DNA from: Sebaldella sp. S0638
Lineage (GTDB): Bacteria > Fusobacteriota > Fusobacteriia > Fusobacteriales > Leptotrichiaceae
DNA length: 64,000 bases
Direction of reading: 5' to 3'
NCBI RefSeq assembly: GCF_024158605.1
Contig: NZ_JAMZGM010000008.1
Location: 19,722 to 83,721 of the forward strand
Both the position numbers and the translations under genes were made by a program. The notes under the pieces were generated by a model. That model was not told the origin of the DNA. It did not search any database and worked only from the letters and a program-made list of their open reading frames with translations. The first letter of the stretch is position 1, and each line of letters begins with the position of its first letter. This document shows positions 10,330 to 20,800 of the stretch, in pieces.

Positions 10330-11598
10330 TCACCGCCCAAACATCTTACCAAGATAATATATTACCAGACCTAAAGCCACAAAGTCTGTTTCCGGAAAAG
10401 TAGTTCCTGAAAGACCGATTACCTCCATAACAGGATATAACAGAGCAGGTCCTATTGCTATAAGTATTCCTGTTACAAAACCACCTGCTATGGCTCCTTT
10501 CCATCCTCCTGTTGCATTACCAAAAACACCTGCTGTGGCGCCTATAAAGAAATACGGTATTGCCACGGGAATTATTACCGTCATATGAAGCGCCGCGAGT
10601 ATAAACATACATATAAGCCCGCCTGCATATGCAGATATAAATCCTACCACAGTAGCAGTAGGCGCATATGGAAATACTACCGGACAATCCAGAGCCGGTT
10701 TTGCATTTGGTATGAGTTTTTCCGATATCCCCACAAATGCAGGAACTATTTCACCCAAAAACATTCTTACTCCTGTTATAATAATGTATAGAGCCGCAGT
10801 AAATGTTAATGATTGAAATAACGGAAATACAAGCCAGCTTACTCCTCCTGAAAGCTGTTCTACTTTTGCCTTACCAGCCATAAATGCTGCTATATAGAAA
10901 AATATAATTATCGAAATACTTACAGACACTATATAATCTTTAAATATAGAAAGCCATCCCGGAAGTTTCAGCTTTTCTGTACTTTCCTCAGGTTTCCCTA
11001 CTTTTGAACCAAGCCATCCCGAAAGCGCGTACGCTATAGTAACATAATGCCCCATTGCAATCTCATCGTTTCCTGTTACTTTTCTCATCCACGGCTGTGC
11101 CAATGCCGGATAAAGTGCCGCTGCAAACCCCAGTATTATTCCTCCCGCTATTATTACAGTAACATTGCCGAAATTAAGAGCTTTCAGAACTACTGTTAAT
11201 AATGCCGCAAGATACAGGTTATGCTGCCCTGTAAGAAATATATACTTAAATTTTGTAAATCTGGCTACAAGCAGATTACATATAAATCCCACTACCATTA
11301 CAAGAGAGACCACTGATGCAAACTTCGTCTGTGCAAGTGCCGTTATTGCTTCTGCCAGAGGCAGAACTCCTTTCAGACCGAAACCATCACTGAACAATGT
11401 CTGAAAACTTGCAAGAGAGGCCACAGCCATACCGGCTCCACCGCCGAAAATAAGAAATCCCACTATTGTTTTTAATGTCCCCGATATAATTTTTTCAGGT
11501 CTCTTTTTTTGCAGGATAAGTCCTAATAAAGCCATCAAACCTACCAGAATCGGAGCTGATCCCAAAAAATCAAAAACAAATATTTTCAAAATCTCCAT
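10330..11598 (-). CDS. PTS ascorbate-type (Ula/SgaT family) permease IIC
   Basis: 422 aa, strongly hydrophobic, with roughly 10-11 membrane segments. It resembles UlaA/SgaT (PTS ascorbate family), which takes up the substrate and passes phosphate from IIB to it. The start ATG at 11598 has SD AGGAGGTATAAA and sits 1 bp from the IIB stop. Gene order IIA-IIB-IIC-transketolase suggests the substrate enters pentose phosphate metabolism. The true sugar is not known; L-ascorbate itself is only one possibility because the ula catabolic genes (lactonase, decarboxylase, epimerases) are absent here. Confidence 0.88.
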   Translation of the reverse strand: MEILKIFVFDFLGSAPILVGLMALLGLILQKKRPEKIISGTLKTIVGFLIFGGGAGMAVASLASFQTLFSDGFGLKGVLPLAEAITALAQTKFASVVSLVMVVGFICNLLVARFTKFKYIFLTGQHNLYLAALLTVVLKALNFGNVTVIIAGGIILGFAAALYPALAQPWMRKVTGNDEIAMGHYVTIAYALSGWLGSKVGKPEESTEKLKLPGWLSIFKDYIVSVSISIIIFFYIAAFMAGKAKVEQLSGGVSWLVFPLFQSLTFTAALYIIITGVRMFLGEIVPAFVGISEKLIPNAKPALDCPVVFPYAPTATVVGFISAYAGGLICMFILAALHMTVIIPVAIPYFFIGATAGVFGNATGGWKGAIAGGFVTGILIAIGPALLYPVMEVIGLSGTTFPETDFVALGLVIYYLGKMFGR

Positions 11599-11599
11599 T

Positions 11600-11884
11600 T
11601 TATACCTCCTTGGTTTCTTTTAGATAATTTTCCAGTTTTTCCTTTATCTCCCCTTTATTCATAAGATCTTCTATTCCAATGGTATATTTTGCATCTTCTT
11701 TTACCTGATCTACCAGATCATTCATGGTTACTACGAAGTCTACATCATAGTTGCTTAATGCACTTAATACATCATGTTCCATTTCAATAGGAAACTTATT
11801 TTCGCCTATTACCTGTTCAAGTTTTATTCTGAGCATCATACTGCTTCCCATACCTGTTCTGCATACTACAAGACCTCTTTTCAT
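11600..11884 (-). CDS. PTS ascorbate-type IIB component
   Basis: 94 aa. Cytoplasmic phosphocarrier with the P-loop-like motif VVCRTGMGSSMM; Cys8 is the expected phosphorylation site. I choose ATG at 11884 because a clean SD (GAGGTG) lies 6 nt upstream; the in-frame GTG at 11893 overlaps that SD. Compact spacing to the IIA (12 bp) and IIC (1 bp) genes indicates one transcript. Family: lactose/ascorbate-type IIB, as in UlaB. Confidence 0.9.
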   Translation of the reverse strand: MKRGLVVCRTGMGSSMMLRIKLEQVIGENKFPIEMEHDVLSALSNYDVDFVVTMNDLVDQVKEDAKYTIGIEDLMNKGEIKEKLENYLKETKEV

Positions 11885-11896
11885 ACTTCTCACCTC

Positions 11897-12346
11897 TTAT
11901 ATTTTTTTATTTTTCAAATAATCATAAATTTTTTCTCCATCCTTTTCGCTGTCCAAAAGTCTGAAAAACTCTTTATCTTCCAGAAGTTCCGATAATTCTT
12001 TCAGTATTTCTATGTGTTCGTTACTGCTTTTTATTGCAAGGCAAAATATATATTTTACCGGATCATTATCTACATTTCCGAATTCCACGGGATTCTTTAA
12101 TGTAATAAGACCGAAACCTGTTTCTAATATTCCCTCTTCTGCTTTTGCATGGGGAAGGGCTACATTTTTAGTTACCACAAAATACGCTCCCATATCTTTT
12201 ACTGCTTTCTTCATAGCTTCTATATAACTCTGGGTTATTATACCGGCTTCCAGCAGCTCTCTGCCGCCTTTTTCAATTGCTTCTTCCCAGTTTTCCGCTT
12301 TTACGTTTAGTTTTATCCACTCTTTTTTTATGTAATCGGTCAGCAT
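11897..12346 (-). CDS. PTS IIA component (mannitol/fructose/ascorbate-type)
   Basis: 149 aa. EIIA type 2 domain; the phosphorylated His lies in the ALPHAKAE motif (about residue 65), and the ITLKNPVEFG strand and SNEHIEILKELS helix are typical of the family. It receives phosphate from HPr and gives it to the IIB encoded next. ATG at 12346 with SD AGGAGGTGAGA. The regulator gene ends at 12350, so the SD overlaps the regulator stop codon and the genes are cotranscribed. Equivalent to UlaC by context. Confidence 0.9.
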   Translation of the reverse strand: MLTDYIKKEWIKLNVKAENWEEAIEKGGRELLEAGIITQSYIEAMKKAVKDMGAYFVVTKNVALPHAKAEEGILETGFGLITLKNPVEFGNVDNDPVKYIFCLAIKSSNEHIEILKELSELLEDKEFFRLLDSEKDGEKIYDYLKNKKI

Positions 12347-12349
12347 TTC

Positions 12350-14413
12350 TCACCTCCTGAACCTTTTATATTTATCTAAAATCTCTGTAATTTCCTCTTT
12401 TGAGTTTGTTTCTGCCATTTTTTTCCTGAAAGAAAATTCTTCTTCAAGTCTGAGAATATCTTCCAGACTCTGTACATGATCTTTTTTATCCACCGCTGAC
12501 AGACAGAATAACAAATTTACTTTTTTACTGCCGGGAAATACTACCGGATGCTTTAAATACAAAAGACTTATCCCTGATTTATACACATTATTCATATTTT
12601 CTGCATGAGGAATTGCCAGACCTTCACTGACTACCATATATGACCCGAAATTATTTATGAGTTCTATTATACTTTTAGAATAACTTTCATTTACATACTT
12701 CCCTTGCACCAACGGCCTAAATCCTTCTTCCACTGCATCTTCCCATTTTTCCAGTTCTTCTTTTTCAAAGATTATATTTTCCTCTTTCAAAAAATAAAAC
12801 AAATCCTTTTTCCCGATTTCATCTCCTCTTATACTTACACTGAAAATACTCTGGAGTTTTTCCCTGAATTCTTCTTTATTTTTTATATCCGCACTTTTTT
12901 TCAGCTGTTTTACTATTTCTGAAATATCATATGTATTCTGTTTTCTGGAAAAACCATGTTCATTTAATATTGCAGTATCTTTTTCAGTGAGAAATGGAGA
13001 AACCTTGATTACGGGAACATTAATATTTTCTTTTACATTTATATTCAAATCTGCAGTTGTAATAACAGCATCTATATTTCTGTAAGATTTATCAATTTCC
13101 AGATAGGATATTATCTTTATTTCATTTAATTCATAGGCCCTTTGAAGTTTATATGCCAGTATATTTGTCGTACCGAACCCTCCTATACATACCAGCAGCA
13201 CATTTTTTATTTCTCCCTTATTATTTCTGTTTCTTTCCAATGCTGCCTGAAAGTGAATAAGGAAAAGCAGAAGTTCATTTTCGGGAAACTCTGTATTTAT
13301 GAGGTTTTCCAAAGCTTTTAGTTCTTCTTTTATCACGGTAAAAAGCCTTGGATAAATTTCCCTTGCCTCTTCGTAATATACTTCCATACTTTTTAGATTT
13401 ATATTATTACGTATTCTGTAAACAGCAGGTTTTATATGATTCATCAGACCTTCAAGAAGCCAGACATCGTCTTCGAGATTTATTTTTAATTTTTTCCCTA
13501 CATTCTTTATTATTTCTTTTATAAACATGTTTATTTTTATCCACACATCAAATATTGACGTATTATATGAATATGAAAATAATCCTGTTAAAAAATCTGC
13601 TATCTGTAATTTTTCATTTTCTGTAAACAATATTTCAAATTTTTTCTCCAGCAATACTATTTCCTTGTTTATTTTTTGATACTCCTGTGTAGTTTTCAAA
13701 AAATTAGCATTTTCATTTTTCAAAATAAGGTTGTTGGTTTTTATTCTCTGAATTGTAATAATAAGATACATGTAAAATGTTTTATAAAGTTTATTTGTTT
13801 TCAAATTATGCTCGGAAATGTTTTTCAAAAACTTTTCTATGAGAAGCTGTTCCTCTTTGGTAAACATCTTTTTCAAACCGGTAATCACTATATTGTCTCC
13901 GATCCCGTTCAGATATTCATCTATATATTTGTCCAGCGTATCAATAAGCAGTTTTCTTTTCTCAAACTCATCATTTACCGGAAAACAAAGAGAATTGGCG
14001 ACCAGCTCTATCCCGGTCTTTTTCATTTTCTTTTCCAGCAAAGCCAAATCCTTTTTTATAGTCGTCCTGCTTACATCCAGTTCTTCGGTGAGTCTTTTCA
14101 GATTTACCTTTCCATCAAACAGCAGTTTTATAAATATATAATCTTCTCTCTCCTGTTTTGATACTTTCTCCACTTCCTTCAGATCTTCAATCATTTCCAG
14201 CATTTTTGAAGTATTATTCATATGCAGCCTGCCTCTTTTATTTATAATATATGAAGCAGTTTTCTCAGCAGATATAATAAAATTAATATTATCAATTTCA
14301 TATCTTACTATTCTTTCAGACAACAACAGATTTTCACCAATATCTCTGATCGTGGTTTCTTCCTTTCTGGAAATATATTCCAGAATTTTTATTGTTCTAG
14401 AACTGATAATCAT
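12350..14413 (-). CDS. PRD-containing PTS-regulated transcriptional activator (MtlR/LicR type)
   Basis: 687 aa. Domains in order: HTH_11-type winged helix (about 5-55, LLSERIVRYEI), second Mga/HTH (about 80-130, ELDVSRTTIKKDL), two PRD domains (about 190-395, with conserved His in LMNHIKPAVYRI and LIHFQAALER), an EIIB-like domain with Cys409 (VCIGGFGT) and an EIIA domain with His603 (AIPHAE). Such proteins bind promoter DNA and are tuned by PTS phosphorylation of PRD, EIIB and EIIA residues; often annotated BglG-family antiterminator, but the HTH domains make a DNA-binding activator more likely. First gene of the operon, so it probably controls its own PTS. A -10-like TATAAT lies at 14489-14494 without a good -35, as expected for an activator-dependent promoter. 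Confidence 0.9.
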   Translation of the reverse strand: MIISSRTIKILEYISRKEETTIRDIGENLLLSERIVRYEIDNINFIISAEKTASYIINKRGRLHMNNTSKMLEMIEDLKEVEKVSKQEREDYIFIKLLFDGKVNLKRLTEELDVSRTTIKKDLALLEKKMKKTGIELVANSLCFPVNDEFEKRKLLIDTLDKYIDEYLNGIGDNIVITGLKKMFTKEEQLLIEKFLKNISEHNLKTNKLYKTFYMYLIITIQRIKTNNLILKNENANFLKTTQEYQKINKEIVLLEKKFEILFTENEKLQIADFLTGLFSYSYNTSIFDVWIKINMFIKEIIKNVGKKLKINLEDDVWLLEGLMNHIKPAVYRIRNNINLKSMEVYYEEAREIYPRLFTVIKEELKALENLINTEFPENELLLFLIHFQAALERNRNNKGEIKNVLLVCIGGFGTTNILAYKLQRAYELNEIKIISYLEIDKSYRNIDAVITTADLNINVKENINVPVIKVSPFLTEKDTAILNEHGFSRKQNTYDISEIVKQLKKSADIKNKEEFREKLQSIFSVSIRGDEIGKKDLFYFLKEENIIFEKEELEKWEDAVEEGFRPLVQGKYVNESYSKSIIELINNFGSYMVVSEGLAIPHAENMNNVYKSGISLLYLKHPVVFPGSKKVNLLFCLSAVDKKDHVQSLEDILRLEEEFSFRKKMAETNSKEEITEILDKYKRFRR

Positions 14414-14837
14414 ATTTAATCCTCATTTCAACTATAGTCACTTATAATATACCCTGAATAGGTAAAAAGGAAAGATTCACATATTTGTATTATAAAGTTA
14501 CAAAAAGTTTTAAAAAAATTTCTCTGCTTGAAACATAAAAATTAATGCTCTCTATTCTATGATTTTTTCTGTAATCCCTGGTATGTGACAAAATTATTAT
14601 CTGATAAAGCTTTTATTAGTGTTTTAAAAATAATCCTTATATTATTAATATCATTTTCAGACAGACGAAAGCGGGACTGATCTGTGAATATTACCGAAAT
14701 AAATATTTTATCAAAATAAAATGGAACCTCAGAAAAAGTCATATTATATAGATAATCATACTTATTTCTTTGTTTCCATTTTCATTTGTACATAATTGCC
14801 TTATTTTTACTTTATGAATTTAAAATTTACAATATCT
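14414..14837. other. Intergenic region between PTS regulator and AT2
   Basis: Holds the probable promoter of the regulator gene (TATAAT on the minus strand at 14489-14494) and an open frame on the minus strand, 14557-14781, listed separately. No convincing terminator hairpin for AT2 was seen between 14760 and 14838. Confidence 0.4.
14557..14781 (-). pseudogene. Possible gene remnant or unknown small ORF
   Basis: An open minus-strand frame of about 74 codons ends at 14557. The first ATG (14742) has no SD, and the frame continues upstream of it for 13 codons to a stop with protein-like composition (aromatic and charged residues, FDKIFISVIF, LSENDINNIRIIFKTLIKALSD). It may be the C-terminal relic of a lost gene; I recognise no family. 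A chance ORF in AT-rich DNA is the main alternative. Confidence 0.2.
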
Positions 14838-17800
14838 TTAGAAAACTGCTTTCAAAGCTAATCCTGCTCTGTAATCTTTATTTTCTTTTCCGTCTGTTGT
14901 ATATTCTCCTGTGATAAATATACCGTATCTGTCTTCTACTTCTATTCCTACAGATGCCTTACCCCGGAATGCACCTTTTTCATCCCCCGGCTTTGAAAGC
15001 TCGTGATAATTATTTTCTACTGCTGTCAGCCTTGCATATTCCTTCTCGTTTATATCAGCCAGTTCATATTCATACGCTAAATCCAAAGCACTTTTTACTC
15101 TCCATTCAGAATCTTTTTTTATGGGCATACCAGCTTCTAACTCTATTCCCGCTCTTGGTTTTATACTTAACGCGTCATTTCCCTTTACCTCAAGCTTTTC
15201 CAAACCATCCTCATTAAAATCCGGTCTGGTTATATACACTGCTTTTACTGCCCCGTATGGTACTATACTTACATTTTTACCAATTGATAATTTCTTGCCA
15301 AGTATATTATCACTTGACATACTGTATACTTCATATCTGCTTTCCATATTTGATCTTCCATATTTTTCAGGCCATATAATATTTCTGTCCATATCATGAA
15401 AACTAACTCTTCCTGTAAGGTTATTTTTTATCACCCAGTTATCAGCAGTATATTTATTATATAGTCCCAGCTGTACAGAATTTACAGTCTCTTTACTTTT
15501 ATTTCCGTCGTCCATGTCAAAATTTGTATTCACATATCCAAAAGAATAGCCGAATGTATGCCTGTAAGTTCTTTCTACTTCTCTTAGTGCGGTGATTCCT
15601 GTCATTCTATAATCATACGGTACTACACCGTCTGTATTATCTTTTGTCTTCCCTTTTCCGCCGATTATATTAATTTTTATATTTTCTTTTGTATTATTCG
15701 GTGAATTTTGCAGAAAACTAATTGAGCTGTCAAGAGCTGACTCTATACTCATTTCCCTTTGATTAATATTGGCATATACATTTCCTGCAAGACTTGCCAT
15801 TACTCTTCTCAAATCTTTTTCAGAAGTCAGCCAGTTTGTTTTATTATATATTTTTAGAGCATCTCCTGTTGAACCTTTGTAATTTTTGTCTAAATTATCT
15901 GCAAAGTTTTCATACCATAAACCTTGCGAAAAACTGCCGAATGTTTTTTTGGTAGCCACAAGATCAATTGATCTGCCGTCCTCTTCGTTATATGTAGGTG
16001 TTATTGACCATAAAAGAGACTGGCTTGTTATATAGAAATTTTTCTTATTATTCCCGGAACCTGTAAATACCTTCATAAGCTGTATTGTTTCAGCTGAAGT
16101 TCCTTCTGCAAAATCCGGAGTTACTTCAACAGCTGCATTTTCACGGATTGTTCCACCGCTTACTTTCACGGCATCATATATAAAGTCTGTATTATCTCCC
16201 TTTATTATACTTGTTGACGGATTCAGCAGATCTGGTTTTATAATCAGATTTATATTATCCAACTGAAAATTTTCATTAACTATTATTATACCGGAATTTA
16301 TTATTGTCGGCTTAGCATAAGATGGTATTATAGTATCAGGGAGTTTGTCAATATAACCGTCTATACTTGTTGCCGATGTTGAAGATCCGGATTTTTCCGA
16401 TATGGCCTTACTCACATCGTCAGAAAGAATAAGTCCCGTAATTGTCCCGTTATTTTCTAATACTGAGTTTCCTCTCAGAACTACTCCTGCTATGCTTCCT
16501 TCTTTTGTATTTATTACAGAATTATTAATTACTCTTGAATTACCATCGGCCATTATACCAACGCTTTTTTCACCGCTTACTTCTATCAGTCCGTTATTTA
16601 TAAGTGTAGTTCCTTTGCTTATAGAAGCTCCTATTACATTTTTACCTGATAAAATTATACTCCCGTTGTTTATAACGCTGTATTTTCCGCTTCCTTCCAC
16701 GATTAAGCCCATTGCATCATCACTTGAAGATAGTATTTTCCCGTTTACATCATTTATAATATCTCCTATTTGACCGTATGAATAAAAACCTATTCCATTC
16801 TCACCTACCTTTATTTCCCCGTTGTTATATATTTTAGATTCCTCGCCGTATATTCCTATTGCATATCTATGACTCGGATCAGATGCATCAGAAATTTTTG
16901 CAGGATTCAGATATGTATCTCCTAAATGTATATTCGCAGTATTTATTATTTCCGAATTTTTCCCGTATATTCCTATTCCGTAATCATTTCCTGATCCGTT
17001 TATATTTCCGTTATTTGATATTTTCCCGTCTTTTCCATACATGTATATTATGCCGTTTCCAGCTGAAGATAATATTCCGGCATTTTCAGCCTCTCCTCCA
17101 TTCGTATAAAAACCTACTCCCTCTTCCTTAAAAGTTAAATTTCCATAATTCAGTATTTTTGATCCCGCCCCTTTGGAATAACCGATTATACCATCATCAC
17201 CCACTGTTATATCTGAGGAATAATTAGTAAATACTCCTTTGTTAGCTGTATAAAAAGCTACACTTCTTTCTATTACCTCATTTCCTGAAATTATTTTTTT
17301 TATTCCGTTTCCAACTGCTACAGATGATCCGGTCTCTGCTGTCCCTGTTCCTTCCGATATATAAATTCCAACTGCTGCATCGCCAAGAGCAATTTCCGAA
17401 TTATGTATGACATTTCCTCCGGCAGAATATATTCCGACTGTATAATTACCACCTGATATATTCCCTGTTGAAGTAATAATGTTTACATTCTTTGTTCCGT
17501 ATATTCCTGTAATCATATCGCTTATATCGGATACAGAGTCCATTTTTATATTACTTTCGTTTATTATATTCAAAGTACCGGACACTTTATTATTTTCATC
17601 AATTGTACTCCCATAAATTCCTAATGAATCCGCCCCTGATATATTTATATCTGCTTTATTTGTTAATGTGTAAGTTTCTCCGTCATTTATCTTTACGAGA
17701 ATCCCTTTGCTGCTGTTACTTTCTTTGAGTGTACCGGAATTTATTACTGTTGTATTTTCAATATTTGAATTCACACCTATTATACCGGTAGAGTTCGTAC

Positions 17801-20800
17801 CCTCTATATTTATGACACCGCCAAGATTATTCAGTATTCCATTTTTCACATATACCCCTTCTGAATCATTACCTAAAGCCAAAGTTCCAAGTGACTCTGC
17901 ATTTGCATTTGCACCGAAAAGATAAATACCTGAACCTGAATCTGCAACCGTGAATTTTTTTCCTCCAAAATCTATTTTACTCTGATCAAGGTATATTCCT
18001 ATTTTATTTCCAAGTGTTGTTCCGTCAGCTGTATAAAATATATTTGAATTATTTTCTCCATAAATCAATGTACCTTTTTCTGTAGAAAATGTACCGCCGG
18101 ATATTACCATACTGCTATTATTTCCGTAAAATCCTATACCGCCTTCACCCACTGAAATATTACCGCCTAAATTAGTTATATAAGAATTTTTTCCTCCATA
18201 AATTGCGATAATTTTATTTGATTGCGAATTATCCACCATTATATTCCCTGAATTTTCTATTATAGAATTATCAGTAAATATCCCATAACCATTATCAGAC
18301 AAATTTATACTTCCTGTATTCTGAATTTTTGAAACAGGTATATCAGATATTTTTTCAGAGGACATCTTCCCATAAATACCAACTGCATTTGCTCTAAGTG
18401 AATTTATGGTTCCTTCATTTATTATACTTCCTCCAAGTTCAACAGAATCCAGATATATCCCTATTCCTGCATCAGGCATTTCTATTATTCCGTCTTTATC
18501 GTTTATCACACTTGTGAGATCTTCTGTATTACTCTCAGCAAGTATTCCTATACCGGCGCTTTTATCACTGTTACTCCCTACTATAATCTTCCCTCTGCTT
18601 ATTGTTCTTGCACCTGCAAGTGACTGTATTCCCACACTTCCTAAAGAATTTGACATATCGATTGTGTATCCTTTATTCAAAAGAACTTCCTCAGAAGCAG
18701 AAACATTATTATATCTATTTTGTGCCGCTACTCCGTATGTAGATATTATATTGTCCGCAGTATATATATTTCCGCTTATTTCAAGCCGTCCGTCTTTTGC
18801 TCTGTGTCCGTAATATCTCTCCAAAGGATTCAAAGTGATATTTCTTCTTATTGTTTCATCTTTTTCTGTATAAACTATACGGTCTACTTTTGGGGCAAGC
18901 CCTAATTTATCGAGCTGTTCCGGCGTTATCTCCTCACCGTTTACTGTTATTTTGGAATTATTTCCTTTCATTAAAAATGCTATTCCTGAATCCATTGAAA
19001 GAGTCTTTTCATTTAATTCATCAGAAGTGAAATTCAACACTGAATTTTCCAAATAAAATCCGGTAGATGAGATATTATTAGTTCCTGTAAAAATCACTGA
19101 ACTATTGGGGTCTCTTCTTAATGTACTATCTTTACTGTAAATTCCCAGTGAATTTTCTCCTAATTTTACATCCCCGTTATATTCCACATTTCCTGTACCG
19201 GAATCAAAATATACACCCACTGATTCTTTTCCAGATGTAACATTAGTACTCACAGCTCTGGAAAAAACAGTATTTTTCACATATATACCTACACTTTGTT
19301 TTCCTGAAGACGATGAATTTCCTACTGTTATATTTTCAGGCATACTTCCTGTAACATTAGTGTTATCAAGATATAATCCGAGACTTTCATTACCGAGAAC
19401 TATATTGCTTGTTCCGCTCCCGAAATCTACTGTTTTATTTAAAGTATCTCCTTTTATATAAACTCCGTAAGATTCATTTCCTGAACTTATACTTATATTT
19501 CCTGTATTTTTAAATCCACCTTTTCCTACGTATATACCTGTCAGTTTATTTAGTCCCTTTACTTCAAGACCGTTTATTTCTACGTCTATTATGTTTCCTG
19601 TAGTGTAAATACCTATCATATTATCTGCATTGCCTGTAAGTGTTATTTTCCCTGTTTTTAATGTACCTGTTCCCAGACTGTTATTCTGATATACCCCTGT
19701 AGTTCCCGCTGTTATATTTCCTGATGCAATGTTTGTTATATTATCTGCATATATTCCCAGACTTGATTTTTGGTTTACAATAAGATCATTTACACCTGTA
19801 TTTATTGATCCGCTTGTTCCTTTTTTCCCTATTGCGTATATACCAAATCCACTGCCGTTTTCTAGACTGCTTCCTATCTTTATTGTCCCGCTGTTGATAT
19901 TTACACTTCCTGCTAAGGATGTTGCGTAGATTCCCCCTGAAAGTTGTGTTTCTGTTGAATTTCCTGTAGTTATAGTATTTATTTTCAATGTCATGTCTGA
20001 CATTAATCCTGTTAAATAAGTTCCAATTCCTCCATTACCCACATCAATTGTAAGATAATCTGATTTTTTCCCAGTTATCCCGTCTGTATAAATAAGATTT
20101 TCTCCATATATCCCTATGTTATTATCACTTAAAAGATTTATTTTCACCCCGTTTTTAATTATCAATTCTGTGTTATCCGCTACTACACCCAAACTCTTTT
20201 TTATATTTTTTCCGCTGATTTCCAGATCACTTAATTCTATTACACTGCTTTTCCCATAAATTCCCACTGTATTCTCGCCGCCGAGATTTATTTTTTTTGA
20301 AATAACTGCATCTACATTTTCAAGTGTAAATCCTGAACCTTGATTGTTTTGATCTCCTGCTACACTAATTTCACCTGTATTTGTAAGCTCTATTCTGCCA
20401 GCAGTATCTCGGCCTTTTGCTATTATTGCACTTCCGCCTGTTCCAAGTGTTATAGTTCCGCTATTAACTACATTCCCTATTAATACGTTATTTATTTTAT
20501 CTGCTTCTGCGTAAATTCCAATTGCTTTTTGCGAATAATTCAGTCCGTCGGATGTTGCCTTATCTGTTATAATTCCGCTGTTTGTGATATCGCTCCCCTT
20601 GCCGTAAATCCCTATATAATTATACTGTCCAATTGCGGGTATCCCGCTTTCAGTCAGTACATTTGAAGCCAGTCCGGCTATTGTTCCGTTTTGCGCAGTA
20701 AGCCCTAAAAATATTCCTCCTTTATTTTCCAATGTAGAGTATAATCCGTTTATTCCAATAGTATATTGATTTGAAGTATTCCCTGTCGAATAGATAAAGA

